DNA from: Vibrio artabrorum
GTDB lineage: Bacteria > Pseudomonadota > Gammaproteobacteria > Enterobacterales > Vibrionaceae
Direction of reading: 5' to 3'
Length of the DNA: 64,000 nt
Assembly (NCBI RefSeq): GCF_024347295.1
Contig: NZ_AP025459.1
Location: 930,001 to 994,000, forward strand
How positions within the stretch are numbered: the stretch's first letter is position 1; every line of letters starts with the position of its first letter. Shown here piece after piece: positions 1 through 11,900 of the stretch. A program made the position numbers and the translations under genes. The notes below the pieces were generated by a model. The model worked only from the letters and a program-made list of their open reading frames with translations. It did not search any database and was not told the origin of the DNA.

Positions 1-1058
1 AGTTCGCCTTCATTTCGCTGAATTTTAGCGCTGATATGAACCATTAATTCCGACAGTACGTTGAGTAGTGAAAATTCGCTTGATTTACTTTCTGTGCCCT
101 GTGAAATCAGACGATTATAGTTTTCTGCTAACTCAGATAAAGTACTACATGCCGAGGTAATATCCTTCGCCATCAATACGCCGTTTTCATCGGTTTCTTG
201 AATCAGATATTGGACACCACCGTTGATGGTATTGGTGATTCCGCGAATCTCATAACCGATTAATGCATACAGTTGTTTGTAGAGATCGTTATTGCGTTTT
301 TGGTCTTCCAATTTACCGAAGATTAACTTCAAGTGAGAGTAGATCTGGCGTTGCTTTGGATTGATGCTCACTTCGTTAAGAAGCTCTTCAAGCCGTTGTA
401 AATCGAGTTGCTTCAGCTCTTGATACAGAGCATCGAATTCATCGTCGATTTCGCGTTCGTTAGAGCTGGATTTCTTCAGTTTCAACATAGCGACTGAGTT
501 GGATAAAATCGTAATCACAGCCAATATTACGACCACCATAAACAACCAGATAAAGAACTCGTTTTTCTCTGACATTAAGTCATTCGCATGGTTGCTAAAC
601 ATGGTGCGATAGTTGTCGTCCATCTGCAGATAGTTATTGGTCAATGAAAGGTACAAGCCTAATACGTCGTTACGTGTTTTTGGGCTATCGGAGAAACGAT
701 TTATCGCTAATTCCAGTTGTGTGTATTCAGTTGCCCCAACTAAGCTGAACTCGGTTTTGTTCAAAGAGGCTAAAGAGCGAAATTCATCAATTTCACGTTT
801 CAAGTTAACCAGGTTGAATTCGTTAGTACCGCAAGTGTTGGTACTTAAGCACTGTTGTAGAGTTTGAATATCTTGTTCGATGGTCTGATTAAGCTTTTGG
901 GCTTGTATGAGCAGTGGGGCGCTTTGCACTTGTGCAACGGAGTCTACTTTTGACCAAGAAAAGTATAAATAGAAAGCGAGCGCTGCCAATACCACGCTAA
1001 ATAGTATGCTTAAGCGTAGAGCGGGTACGGAAATATGGTACGAAGGTTTTCCGCTCAT
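1..1058 (-). CDS. Histidine-kinase-like membrane sensor, degenerate H-box (3' part beyond window)
   Basis: The open frame starts about 3 bases after the hlyD-like stop codon and runs off the left edge, so only the N-terminal ~350 residues are visible. A first membrane segment lies at about residues 14-32, followed by a ~135-residue periplasmic stretch with a pair of nearby cysteines (CLSTNTC). A second membrane segment (FFIWLFMVVVILAVITIL) follows, then a coiled-coil-rich cytoplasmic linker. Next is a stretch that aligns with a kinase dimerisation H-box: ALIGYEIRGITNTINGG against the usual SHEIRTPLNGI. The phospho-accepting His is Tyr here. An ATPase or receiver domain, if present, lies outside the window. 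It is the last gene seen in an operon with a HlyD adaptor and an HPt-like protein, so it probably senses or controls adhesin export or production. The start coordinate is uncertain by a base or two. Confidence 0.72.
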   Translation of the reverse strand, partial: MSGKPSYHISVPALRLSILFSVVLAALAFYLYFSWSKVDSVAQVQSAPLLIQAQKLNQTIEQDIQTLQQCLSTNTCGTNEFNLVNLKREIDEFRSLASLNKTEFSLVGATEYTQLELAINRFSDSPKTRNDVLGLYLSLTNNYLQMDDNYRTMFSNHANDLMSEKNEFFIWLFMVVVILAVITILSNSVAMLKLKKSSSNEREIDDEFDALYQELKQLDLQRLEELLNEVSINPKQRQIYSHLKLIFGKLEDQKRNNDLYKQLYALIGYEIRGITNTINGGVQYLIQETDENGVLMAKDITSACSTLSELAENYNRLISQGTESKSSEFSLLNVLSELMVHISAKIQRNEGE

Positions 1059-1061
1059 TGA

Positions 1062-2411
1062 TTACCTCTCATCGAAAGCATCTTCGATGGCTGACATCAC
1101 GGGTTTCGCCGCGTATTCGATCACGCGACGTGAGCCTGTTTTTACATCGGCGGTAAATTCCATGTAAGGTGATAATTTGTATTGAGTGCCTCCTCGCTCA
1201 AGAAAATTACGGTCAATTTTAATCTCAGCTAAATAGAATTCTGCATCTTCTTCTTCGTATGATGAACGGCTGATTGAGGCGATGGTTCCCTCAACAAATC
1301 CGTATTTTGCAAAGTTATAGGTATCCATTTTTACTTTTACTGCCTGACCAATTTCGACAAATCCCATGTCTTTACGTGGGATCTTCGCTTCACCGTGAAG
1401 AGAGTTATTGATCGGTGCGATATCGGCGATACTTTCACCTGGCGGAATCACAGCAGAACGGAAATTGAAATGCAGTTTGTCGACTACACCATCCACCGGA
1501 GAGTAGACGACCAGGCGATCAACTTTGTCGGAATGCTGTGGTTGTATGATTTGCTTTAGCTTGAGGTCTTTATTCGCTTGAATGATTTGTGCTTGGTACT
1601 CAGAGTTTCGATTCTCAACCAAGTCACGGTGTTGCTTTTCCAGTTTGTCGAGTTGAAAACGTTCATTCATCACAGACTCGTCAAGGTTCTCAATCTCACG
1701 AACCATATTCGACTCTTGTACTTTCATGTTAAGAACGTCGACATAAGACGCCATCTCTTCTTTATAGAGGGTGTTTTTGATGTTGAGCTGCTTACGTATC
1801 AGAGATAGCTGATTCTCTGAACTTTTGCGGCGCTTTAACATTGAACTGATTAACGAGTTTTTGTGTTTAATATCGTGAGTGATGAGCTCTTCATTTGAAC
1901 GGTTTTTAGAGAACTCTTGCCTCCACGTGTTCATGTTAACTTGGACTTGCTCAGGGTATTTTTCAATGAAAGCGTCGAAGTTCGGTTCTACCATATCGCG
2001 TAAGCTTTCATAACGAATCTTGTCTAGCTCTATTTGAACGATTTCTGTATTGACTGTATCGAGCTGGGTATTGCGGTCGAGTGATCGTATACGAGCAATA
2101 GGTTGGCCTTCATAGACAACGTCTCCTTTTCTGACCAATAGCTCTTCTAATATCCCGCCCTCTAGATGTTGAACCTTCTCAACATCCGATTCCAATAGCA
2201 GTTCGCCACGTACAGAAACAACAATGTCAATACGAGCTTGTGATGCCACAGCGATAGCAATCAAAGCGAGAAGAAAGATGATGAGTAATGTCTTTTGAAC
2301 GCTGGTCATAGCACTCGCCAATACGATATTGTCATCCGCAGTGACTTTAGAAGCCTCATGATTGGAAACCAGTGCTTTTCTGAGGTGATGTTCTATTTGG
2401 TTATTGCTCAT
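1062..2411 (-). CDS. HlyD-family periplasmic adaptor of a type I secretion system
   Basis: 449 residues, the usual length for a membrane-fusion adaptor of type I secretion. A short cytoplasmic N-terminus is followed by one membrane helix (about residues 40-58, LLIIFLLALIAIAVASQA). Then comes the first half of a biotinyl-lipoyl-like domain (VQHLEGGILEELLVRKGDVVYEGQPIARI), a long coiled-coil hairpin (about 120-300), the second lipoyl half (VYSPVDGVVDKLHF) and a beta-barrel C-terminal part. Adaptors of this kind bridge an inner-membrane ABC exporter and a TolC-like channel. No ABC or TolC gene is visible here; they may lie further left or elsewhere. It is divergent from the giant adhesin, as export genes often are, and that adhesin is the natural substrate. 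It sits between the HPt-like gene (15-base gap) and the kinase-like gene (3-base gap), so one transcript is likely. Confidence 0.88.
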   Translation of the reverse strand: MSNNQIEHHLRKALVSNHEASKVTADDNIVLASAMTSVQKTLLIIFLLALIAIAVASQARIDIVVSVRGELLLESDVEKVQHLEGGILEELLVRKGDVVYEGQPIARIRSLDRNTQLDTVNTEIVQIELDKIRYESLRDMVEPNFDAFIEKYPEQVQVNMNTWRQEFSKNRSNEELITHDIKHKNSLISSMLKRRKSSENQLSLIRKQLNIKNTLYKEEMASYVDVLNMKVQESNMVREIENLDESVMNERFQLDKLEKQHRDLVENRNSEYQAQIIQANKDLKLKQIIQPQHSDKVDRLVVYSPVDGVVDKLHFNFRSAVIPPGESIADIAPINNSLHGEAKIPRKDMGFVEIGQAVKVKMDTYNFAKYGFVEGTIASISRSSYEEEDAEFYLAEIKIDRNFLERGGTQYKLSPYMEFTADVKTGSRRVIEYAAKPVMSAIEDAFDER

Positions 2412-2426
2412 GACGGACCTCGGTTA

Positions 2427-2777
2427 CTAGTCATCTCTTGCGTCCTGAATATTCAACAAGTGGTTGATTTGTTGATTAACGTTGTGCAATTCAGCTTTTA
2501 TATCCGCTATAAGCTCTTCCGGCGCAGGGAACTCGTGTCTACTCAAGTGTTCCAATTTGGCCATTTGGGGCGGAAGGTCTTGGTCGCAAAGCAACGTTAA
2601 GATGGTTTTCAACTTTTTTGAGTAACTGTTGAGTTCATCAAAACGATTACCTTTATGAAGCTCTTCTATATTTAGGGCTGCGTCAGAAAAGTCATTGTAA
2701 AAGTCGCCTAATAGCAATTGCAGCCCTTTGTGGTTGTTATCGAGTGAGCGCAACAAACTTGTCATGTCTATCATCAT
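2427..2777 (-). CDS. HPt-like four-helix protein lacking the phospho-accepting His
   Basis: A small helical protein of 116 residues, first in the leftward operon. Length and helix pattern fit an HPt phosphotransfer domain (LGDFYNDFSDAALNIEELHKGNRFDEL, then the acceptor-helix region). Where HPt proteins carry H-x-L-K-G, this one reads SYSKKLKTILTLL: the His position is Lys and the Gly position is Thr. By contrast, the HPt gene at 24299-24631 has a normal HTLKG. The closest His residues are elsewhere (NNHKG near residue 16, ELHKG near 41, EHLSRHE near 77). It could be a binding-only HPt module or a diverged four-helix protein of another origin. Start codons at 2777, 2774 and 2765 are all possible; the first is reported. 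Confidence 0.6.
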   Translation of the reverse strand: MMIDMTSLLRSLDNNHKGLQLLLGDFYNDFSDAALNIEELHKGNRFDELNSYSKKLKTILTLLCDQDLPPQMAKLEHLSRHEFPAPEELIADIKAELHNVNQQINHLLNIQDARDD

Positions 2778-2962
2778 TCCACTGCCTTAATTGCTTTAAT
2801 CACAATAACTAAGGATCTTTAAAGGCCGTTTTCAAATTTTTTTTGTTTATTTCTCTTTTAAAAGAAATTATGAAAAATGTTGTATAAAAATTTGGTTTTT
2901 CAAAATGGTGTCCTTTAATGCTTCTAAATACGATCAGTTAGCTAGTAGCAACGGAGGCTGTA
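2778..2962. promoter_or_regulatory. Divergent promoter region of adhesin and export/signalling operon
   Basis: 185 bp, strongly AT-rich, between two divergent transcription units. It contains a perfect 10-bp palindrome CTTTTAAAAG (2855-2864) inside a longer imperfect one, and several A/T tracts typical of H-NS-bound regions in Vibrio. The adhesin has a good ribosome binding site (GGAGG, about 2952-2956). I could not assign -10/-35 boxes with confidence. Confidence 0.45.
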
Positions 2963-5900
2963 ATGGCAGGCGAAAATAACCAAAACAACCAAAATGAAGA
3001 TCTAAATGACGCGGTAGAACAAACGGACACGAACGACGCGGGTACGCTCTCCCAGCAGCAGAATCAACAAAATCAACAAAATACAATTTCCACAACAATA
3101 GCGACAGGTGCTGAAAACACGGATGCAGCAGACGAAGTTAACCAAGCCTTAGACGACAATCCGAGTGGTGCAGGTAGTGCCGAGGATGAGTCGGCGTCTG
3201 GTGGTGCTGTGCAGGAGGAAACTCCGGAAAGTGGTAGCGATTCGGATGTTGCCCAATCAAACGTTGTTGATAGTACTGTTTCGGATGCGGGTGATGAGGG
3301 GACAGGTGGTAGTGATGGTGGCTCTGGTGCGGGAGCTCAAGCTGTTGGGGGTGATAACACAGAGGCTGCGACAGGTGGCGCAGACGCAGAAGGTAATGAA
3401 GAGCAAGGTCAAGCTGTGAGTACATCTGCAGCGCCGAGTGCGACTTCTTCTGAGTTGGGTGACCAACAAGTTGGTGATGAGCTCGATTCACAAACAGTAG
3501 AAGAGACATTTGCAGTTGATGTTCAAGCTTCTGACGAAGAGATCATCAGTGAAGTAGAAGATGACTTTGATTCTGAAACGGTAAGTGAAACGTTCAAAAT
3601 CCAAGTCGAAAGTGAAAACGATGCACCAGAAGCTGAACAAGATCTGGCTTACATCATGGATGAAGATGGTTCCATAACATTCACTCAAGAACAATTACTC
3701 GAATACGCAAGTGATGTAGATGGGGATGAACTTGTTGCTTCTAATGTTCAAGTCGGTGCTGATGCAACCGTTCAAGACAATGGTGATGGTACTTTCACCG
3801 TTGTTCCTTCAGCTGACTTTAATGGTGAACTTGACCTTACTTTCGACATCAGTGACGGCCAAGAAACGATTAGTAGCGCAATTGATTTAACGGTACGTCC
3901 GATTAATGACGCGCCTGTTCCTGAAGATAAAACGTTTGAAATTGAAGAAGATGGCACGCTTATCTTCACCGATGCAGATCTGTTAACCGGTGCTACAGAC
4001 ATTGAAGGCGATAACCTGACGGTTGAAGGTGTGACCTACGATGGTGGCGACGGTATTCTTACTGATAATGGTAATGGTACCTACACCTTCGCTCCGAATG
4101 AGAACTTCAATGGCGACGTAAACTTCAGTTTCGATGTATCAGATGGTACCGATACGGTATCAGCGAACATTGATGTGAGCGTTACGGCGGTTGATGATGC
4201 GCCAGTGTCAGGTGACCTAGCGTACTCAATCGATGAAGACGGTTCTATCCGTTTAAGCCAAGAGCAATTGCTATCACAAGCATCTGACGTAGAGGGCGAT
4301 GACCTTACTGCCAGCGGCCTCATGGTTGGTGGTGATGCAACCGTTACTCAAAACGATGACGGCAGCTTCACGATTACGCCAGATGAGAACTTCAATGGCG
4401 ACATCGATATCAGCTTCGATATCTCTGATGGTACCAATACGGTTCAAGCTTCAGCTGACCTAACCGTTAACCCAGTTAATGACCTGCCAGTACCTCAAGA
4501 TCAACAGTTCAGCGTTGAAGAAGACGGCACGCTCATATTCACCGATGCAGACCTGTTAACAGGTGCTACGGACATTGAAGGCGACAACCTAACGGTTGAA
4601 GGTGTGACCTACGATGGCGGCGACGGTATCCTTACTGACAACGGTAACGGTACGTACACCTTCGCACCAAACGAGAACTTCAATGGCGATGTAAACTTCG
4701 GTTTTGATGTATCAGATGGCACCGATACGGTCTCTGCGAACATCGATATGAATGTTACAGCGGTTGATGATGCGCCAGTGTCTGGCGACCTAGCGTACTC
4801 AATCGATGAAGACGGTTCGATTCGTCTAAGTCAAGAGCAGTTGCTTTCTCAAGCCTCTGATGTGGAGGGCGATGACCTTACGGCTAGCGGCCTCACGGTT
4901 GGTGGTGATGCAACGGTTGTAGCTAACGATGACGGCAGCTTCACCATCACGCCAGATGAGAACTTCAACGGTGACATCGATATCAGCTTTGATATCTCAG
5001 ATGGCACCAACACCGTTCAAGCATCAGCTGACCTAACCGTTAATCCAGTTAATGACCTGCCAGTCCCTCAAGATCAACAGTTCAGCGTTGAAGAAGACGG
5101 CACGCTCATCTTCAACGATGCAGACCTGTTAACAGGTGCTACGGACATTGAAGGCGACAACCTAACGGTTGAAGGTGTGACCTACGATGGCGGCGACGGT
5201 ATCCTTACTGACAACGGTAACGGTACGTACACCTTCGCACCAAACGAGAACTTCAATGGCGATGTAAACTTCGGTTTTGATGTATCAGATGGCACCGATA
5301 CGGTCTCTGCGAACATTGATGTGAGCGTTACGGCGGTTGATGATGCGCCAGTGTCAGGTGACCTAGCGTACTCAATCGATGAAGACGGTTCGATTCGTCT
5401 AAGTCAAGAGCAGTTGCTTTCTCAAGCCTCTGATGTGGAGGGCGATGACCTTACGGCTAGCGGCCTCACGGTTGGTGGTGATGCAACGGTTGTAGCTAAC
5501 GATGACGGCAGCTTCACCATCACGCCAGATGAGAACTTCAACGGTGACATCGATATCAGCTTTGATATCTCTGATGGCACCAACACCGTTCAAGCTTCAG
5601 CTGACCTAACCGTTAACCCAGTTAATGACCTGCCAGTACCTCAAGATCAACAGTTCAGTATTGCAGAAGACGGTACTTTACTGTTCACAGACGCCGATCT
5701 GCTTACAGGCGCGACAGACGTTGAAGGTGATAACCTGACGGTTGAAGGCATTACTTATGAAGGCACTGATGGCGTACTGACTGACTTGGGTGAGGGCTCA
5801 TACAGCTTTGCTCCAAACGAAAATTTTAATGGTGATGTGAGCTTTAGCTTCGATGTGTCAGACGGTACCGATACCGTGTCTGCAAACATTGATGTGAGCG

Positions 5901-8900
5901 TGACGCCTGAGAACGATCCGCCAATTGCGGGATCAACGTCCTACACGGTGAATGAAGATAATTCGATTACCATTTCTGATGCACAACTATTGGCAACATC
6001 TTCAGATATTGAAGGTGATGTATCGATAGACAGCGTGACTTACTCTGGTAGCGACGGTGTCCTCGAAATCAATGGTAACGGCACTTACACCTTCTCGCCA
6101 AACGAGAACTTCAGTGGTGAAATTGCACTGGATGTGGTTGTTGCTGATGAAGATGGTGCGACTGACGCGACGACCGCGGGTATCAATGTTCTTGAAGTGA
6201 ACGATCCGCCGGTTGCAGGCCCAACGTCTTACACTATTGATGAAGACTCAGTACTGACCTTCAGTGAGTCTCAAGTATTGCTTAATGCCTCAGATGTAGA
6301 AGGGGATGTTGAGCTTGTTGGTATTAGCTACGATGGCCCTGATGGTATCTTCTCAGTAAATGGTGATGGCACTTGTAGCTTCGCTCCGAATGAGAACTTT
6401 AATGGCCAAGTTCAGCTTGATGTCACCATTCGTGATGAAGACGGTGCAGAGGTTGAAACCGTCATCAATGTTGACGTATTGCCAATCAACGATCCGCCAG
6501 TTGCGGGTTCAACCTCGTACATGGTCAACGAAGACAACGCCATCACAATATCTGATGAGCAACTGCTAGCAAACTCTTCTGACGTTGAAGGTGCCGTGTC
6601 GGTTGATACTGTGACTTACAGTGGCACTGATGGTGTGTTCCAAGATAACGGCGATGGCAGCTATACCTTCCTTCCTAACGAAAACTTCAGCGGTGATATT
6701 AGCCTTGATGTGATTGTTGCCGATGAAGAGGGTTCGATTGATGAAACTACTGCAGGCATCACTGTACTAGAAGTGAATGATCCACCGGTTGCGGGTCCAA
6801 CGTCATACACCATTGACGAAGATTCGGTTCTGACGTTCAGTGAATCTCAGATTCTTGTGAATGCTTCGGATGTCGAAGGCGATGTAGAGCTCGTTGGCAT
6901 TAACTACGATGGCTCAGACGGTATCTTCGCTGTAAATGGTGATGGGACATATAGCTTTGCACCCAACGAAAACTTCAATGGTCAGGTGCAATTGGGTGTG
7001 ACCATTCAAGATGAAGATGGCGCAACAGTTGAAACCGTCATTAACGTTGATGTATTGCCAATCAATGATGCGCCAGTATCGGGCGATTTGGCTTACACCA
7101 TCAATGAAGATAGCTCCATCACGCTAAGCCAAGAGCAATTGCTAGCACGAGCCGGTGATATCGATAGCGACAACTTAGAAGCCATCAATCTATCTACTGA
7201 TGAAAATGCGACCATCCAACACAATGATGATGGCAGCTACACCATCACGCCTAACGCAGACTACAACGGTGACCTAGATCTGAACTTCGATATCATCGAT
7301 AACGATGGTGGTTCAGTTCAAGTTGGCCTAGATATTACCGTGAATCCGGTTAATGACTTGCCGCAAGCGCAAGATCAACAGTTCACGATTGAAGAAGACG
7401 GTACGTTACTCTTCACCGATGCTGACCTGCTTGCAGGAGCGTCGGATATTGATGGTGACGAGCTGTCGATTGAAAACGTGCTCTACACAGGTGCAGATGG
7501 TGTTCTTAGCGATAATGGCGATGGCACATACAGCTTCGCGCCAAACGAGAACTTCAATGGTGATGTTCAATTCTCGTTCGATGTCTCTGATGGTACTGAT
7601 TCAACATCCGCTGTTATTGATGTCAGCGTGACGCCAGAGAATGATCCACCGGTTGCAGGTTCAACGGCTTACACGGTTCAAGAAGATGGTCAAATAACCA
7701 TTAGTGCAGAACAGCTACTGGCGAATTCGTCAGATGTTGAAGGCGATGTTGCACTATCAAGTGTGAGTTATGGCGGTGATGATGGCTCATTCGTTGATAA
7801 TGGTAATGGCACATTTACCTTTACGCCAAATGAAAACTTCGACGGTGATATCTCACTCGACGTTGTTGTCGTTGACGAAGACGGTGCAACCGCAACCACA
7901 ACCGCTGGCATTGATGTTATCGCTGTGAATGATCGACCTGAAACGTCTGGCATTCAGGCAGAGGTAGACGAAGATAACGCCATCACGATTACTCAAGAGC
8001 AGTTGCTTGCAAACGCAACCGATATTGAAGGTGATGAGTTAACGGCATCTAACCTACAAACCAACGATCCAGATGCGACCATTGTTGCTAATGACGATGG
8101 TTCATTCACCATTACGCACACAGAAAACTTCAATGGCGAGTTGGACTTCACATACAACATCAGTGATGGTGAGAATGAAGTTCTGACGACACTCGACTTG
8201 ACGGTTAACCCTGTCAACGATGCGCCGGAAGCGGGCGATGAAATCTTCATCCAAGCGCAAGAAGACCAAACCGTTGGTGTGACACTTCGTGAAGAGCCAG
8301 CACTACGTTTAGATCAAGCGCCAGAAAACGGCATCATTGAAGCGAATGTCAATGACGAATGGGTGGTACTGGAAGTAGGACAAGAAGTTCCTGCCGACAC
8401 AGAAGTACGTTTTATTCCAAATGATGACGCATTGGCTAACGGAACACACACTACGCAAATCGGTACGTTTGACGACAACGCGAGTGTGGATGATTGGGGT
8501 ACAGAAGTCGACCCTTATACGCGTGAGTTCTCGGATGGTGACTTAACGGTCACCGTTCAAAGTAACGATGATCCTCTTGGTGCCTGGAATGGTAACACCC
8601 ATATTGGTCATGGTATTGGTGATACAGACCGCCAAGGTCTAAGTGGTGATGAGAAACTGACCGTTTCCGTTGAAGGTCAAGACATCAATGAAATCAGCTT
8701 CCACCTTGATGGTTTGGGTGGCTGGTTCATGGAAGAGTCTCGTCACTTTACTGAAGTGGAAATTCGCGCCTTCAACGATGATGGTGAGTTAATCGATTCG
8801 ATGACTTACCACAAAGAAGACCGTAACAATTACGAGACGGACTATACGCTTACAGTAAATGAGCCGGTGTCTTATTTTGAACTTGGTACCGTGCAAGGTA

Positions 8901-11900
8901 ATGGTACTTACGTCGTTCAAAACATGACAGTGTCACAAACTTGTCCTGATGAAGCGGTGTTTACATCGATTGGTGTGGATGGTTCCGAGATCACCGAAAC
9001 GGTTGAGTTGAACATCCATGCGGGTGACAACGAAATCGAGCTAACGGCTGAACTTCCGAATATTACTGTTGATACCGAAGGTTCTGCCCAGTTTGCTTCG
9101 GTTGTGATTACTGAAGAGCAATTATTGGCGCAAGCATCGGATATTGATGGTGATGACCTCGATATTCAAAATCTCGAGCTAGTGGGTGAAAACTCAGAGC
9201 ATGCAACACTCACCGATAATGGTGATGGTACTTGGACGGTAACACCGAATGAAAACTTCCATGGTGAAATCGAACTCGGTTACCAAGTTACCGATGGTGA
9301 GCTGACAGACAGCAACATCATCAACATCAACTTCGAATCGGTGAACGATGCGCCAATCGTTTCTGGGCCGATTGTTCTATCGACAGACGAAGATGAAGGC
9401 ATCACGTTCAGTGCGGATGACTTGTTAGCGAACACCACAGATGTGGAAGGCGATACGCTGTCTATTTCTGACATCACTTACGGTGGTGACAACGGTGAGC
9501 TGGTTGATAACGGTGACGGTACATTTACCTTCATGCCGAATGAAAACTTCAATGGTGAAATCGACATCGACTACAAGGTGTTTGATGGTACTGATGAAGT
9601 TGCAACGCATCTAGACCTAACGGTTGTCCCGGTCAATGATGTGCCGGTTCCGGGTGAACCACTACACACCCAAATGCTTGAAAACGGCTCGATGATCATC
9701 GAAGCGAAAGACTTATTGTCTGGTGCGACCGATGTTGATGGTGACATTCTTCATGTCGAAAACCTATTACTTGCAGACCAAACGCAAGGTACCTTAACGG
9801 ATAACGGTGATAATACCTTTACCTTCGAACCTGCAGAAGACTTCTATGGCGAAGTGAATCTGACTTTCGATATCAGTGACGGGCAAGCAAGCGCGCCAAG
9901 TACTGCAAGAGTCGACGTTGAAATTGTCAATGAAGGCCCAGAGGTGAGTGGTCCAATTGAAGCCGCTGTTGATGAAGATGGTTCAATCACTATCACTCAA
10001 GAGGATCTATTAGCGAATGCAACTGATGTTGATGGCGATAACCTTGAAGCGGTTAACTTTGCGACCAACGATCCAAATGCGGTTGTTGTAGAAAACCCAG
10101 ACGGTAGCTTCACGATTACACCAAGTGCAGATTTCTTTGGTGAAATTGAATTTACTTACGATGTCACTGACGCAATCGAAACTGTTGCCGCTGACCTCAA
10201 CCTAACCGTAAATCCAATCAATGATGCGCCAGACGTGCCTGACATGTCTTTCACTACGGAAGATGGTCAAGCGATTACGATTACCGAAGCTGAGTTACTG
10301 GCACACGCGACAGACGTTGAAGGTGATGAACTGTCAGTTGTCAATGTGACGAGCGCAAGCGACACGGTAGAAGTCACAGACAATGGCGACGGAACATACA
10401 CATTAACACCAGAGCAAGGCTTCTTTGGTAATGTTGACTTAGCGTTTGATGTGAGCGATGGCACGGATGTGGTTGCCGCAAACATCGACTTAAACGTTGA
10501 GTTCGTCAACGATGCACCAGAAGCGACGCCAATGGTGGCAGATGTCGACGAAGATGGTTCAATCCTCGTTACCCAAGAAATGCTGCTGGAGAACGCGAGC
10601 GACCAAGATGGTGATGAGCTGTTTGCTACATCGCTTGAAACCAATGATCCGAACGCCAGCATTGTCGACAACGGTGATGGCACGTATACAGTGACTCCTT
10701 CTGAAAACTTCAACGGTGATATTGCATTCACTTATGAGGTGAGTGACGGTGAGCTGAGCACGTATAATGACATGACGTTGACCGTTAATCCGGTGAATGA
10801 CATACCAATTGTTGCTCCAAGCCTGTACCACATTGAAGAGGATGGCAGCATCCTGTTCACTCAAGAAGATCTGTTGAGTGGTGCGATTGATATTGATGGC
10901 GACGACCTAAGCGTTACTAGCATCAATTATTCTGGCGATGAAGGCACAGTCACCGACAATGGTGACGGCACGTTCAGCTTCGTTCCGGAAGAGCATTTCA
11001 GTGGTGACCTACAGTTCAGCTTTACCGTGACAGACGGTACAGATGAAGTTGAGCAAGACCTCAATGTTCACATTGAAGCGGTCGCAGATGCTCCGGATCT
11101 TGTGATTACCGATGGTGATGGTGTTAACGTCGACGACCAGGCGATTTTGGTTGAGCCAGGCGGTATTGTTGAACTGAACATTGCGGCGGCACTTGTCGAC
11201 CAAGACTTGTCTGAAACACTCACTGTAACGGTAGATGGTGTGCCAGAAGGCTCGGTTATTCAATACGATAACGAAGGCGTTCTGAATGACCAAGAAAACG
11301 GTATCACCAGTTACAACGATACTGAAATCACAGTAACGTTTGAAGGCGAAACCGCAGGCTACCAAAACGCAGCCGGTTACTACAAAGTTGATGAAGATGG
11401 AAACATCACAGGTGTTGAAGTTGTTTACGAAAACGCATCACAAGTTGGGGGTGGCGGTGACCTTGTCCCTGGGCAAGATCAGTTCAGCTTCCAAGTTGAA
11501 GAAGGTGAAAGTTTCAATCTGTTCTTGATTCCAAACGGACATCAGCACAACGACTTTGATGCGATGCAAGACGGTCAGTACGAGTTCCGTGCTGAGGATG
11601 GTTCGCCTGCGAACATGGATACGGTTGATCCTCAACTTGTCTTTGTGGCTGCTGATGGGACCGAGACCGTAATTCAAGGCCAGAATGGTGACGCGATCTT
11701 CCATGGTGGTTCAAGCTCTCAGCTAAACCAAGATGGTATCGAACATACTCGTACTACGGTGAATGAAGACGGCGATCTGGTTTACGGATTTGAAGATTTG
11801 TATGGCGGCGGTGATGCTGACTATTCTGACTTCAACTTCACAATCGATGTCGGTGAAGTAAACAGCCAAATCTACAGCGGTGAAGTGACGGTTGGCCCTG

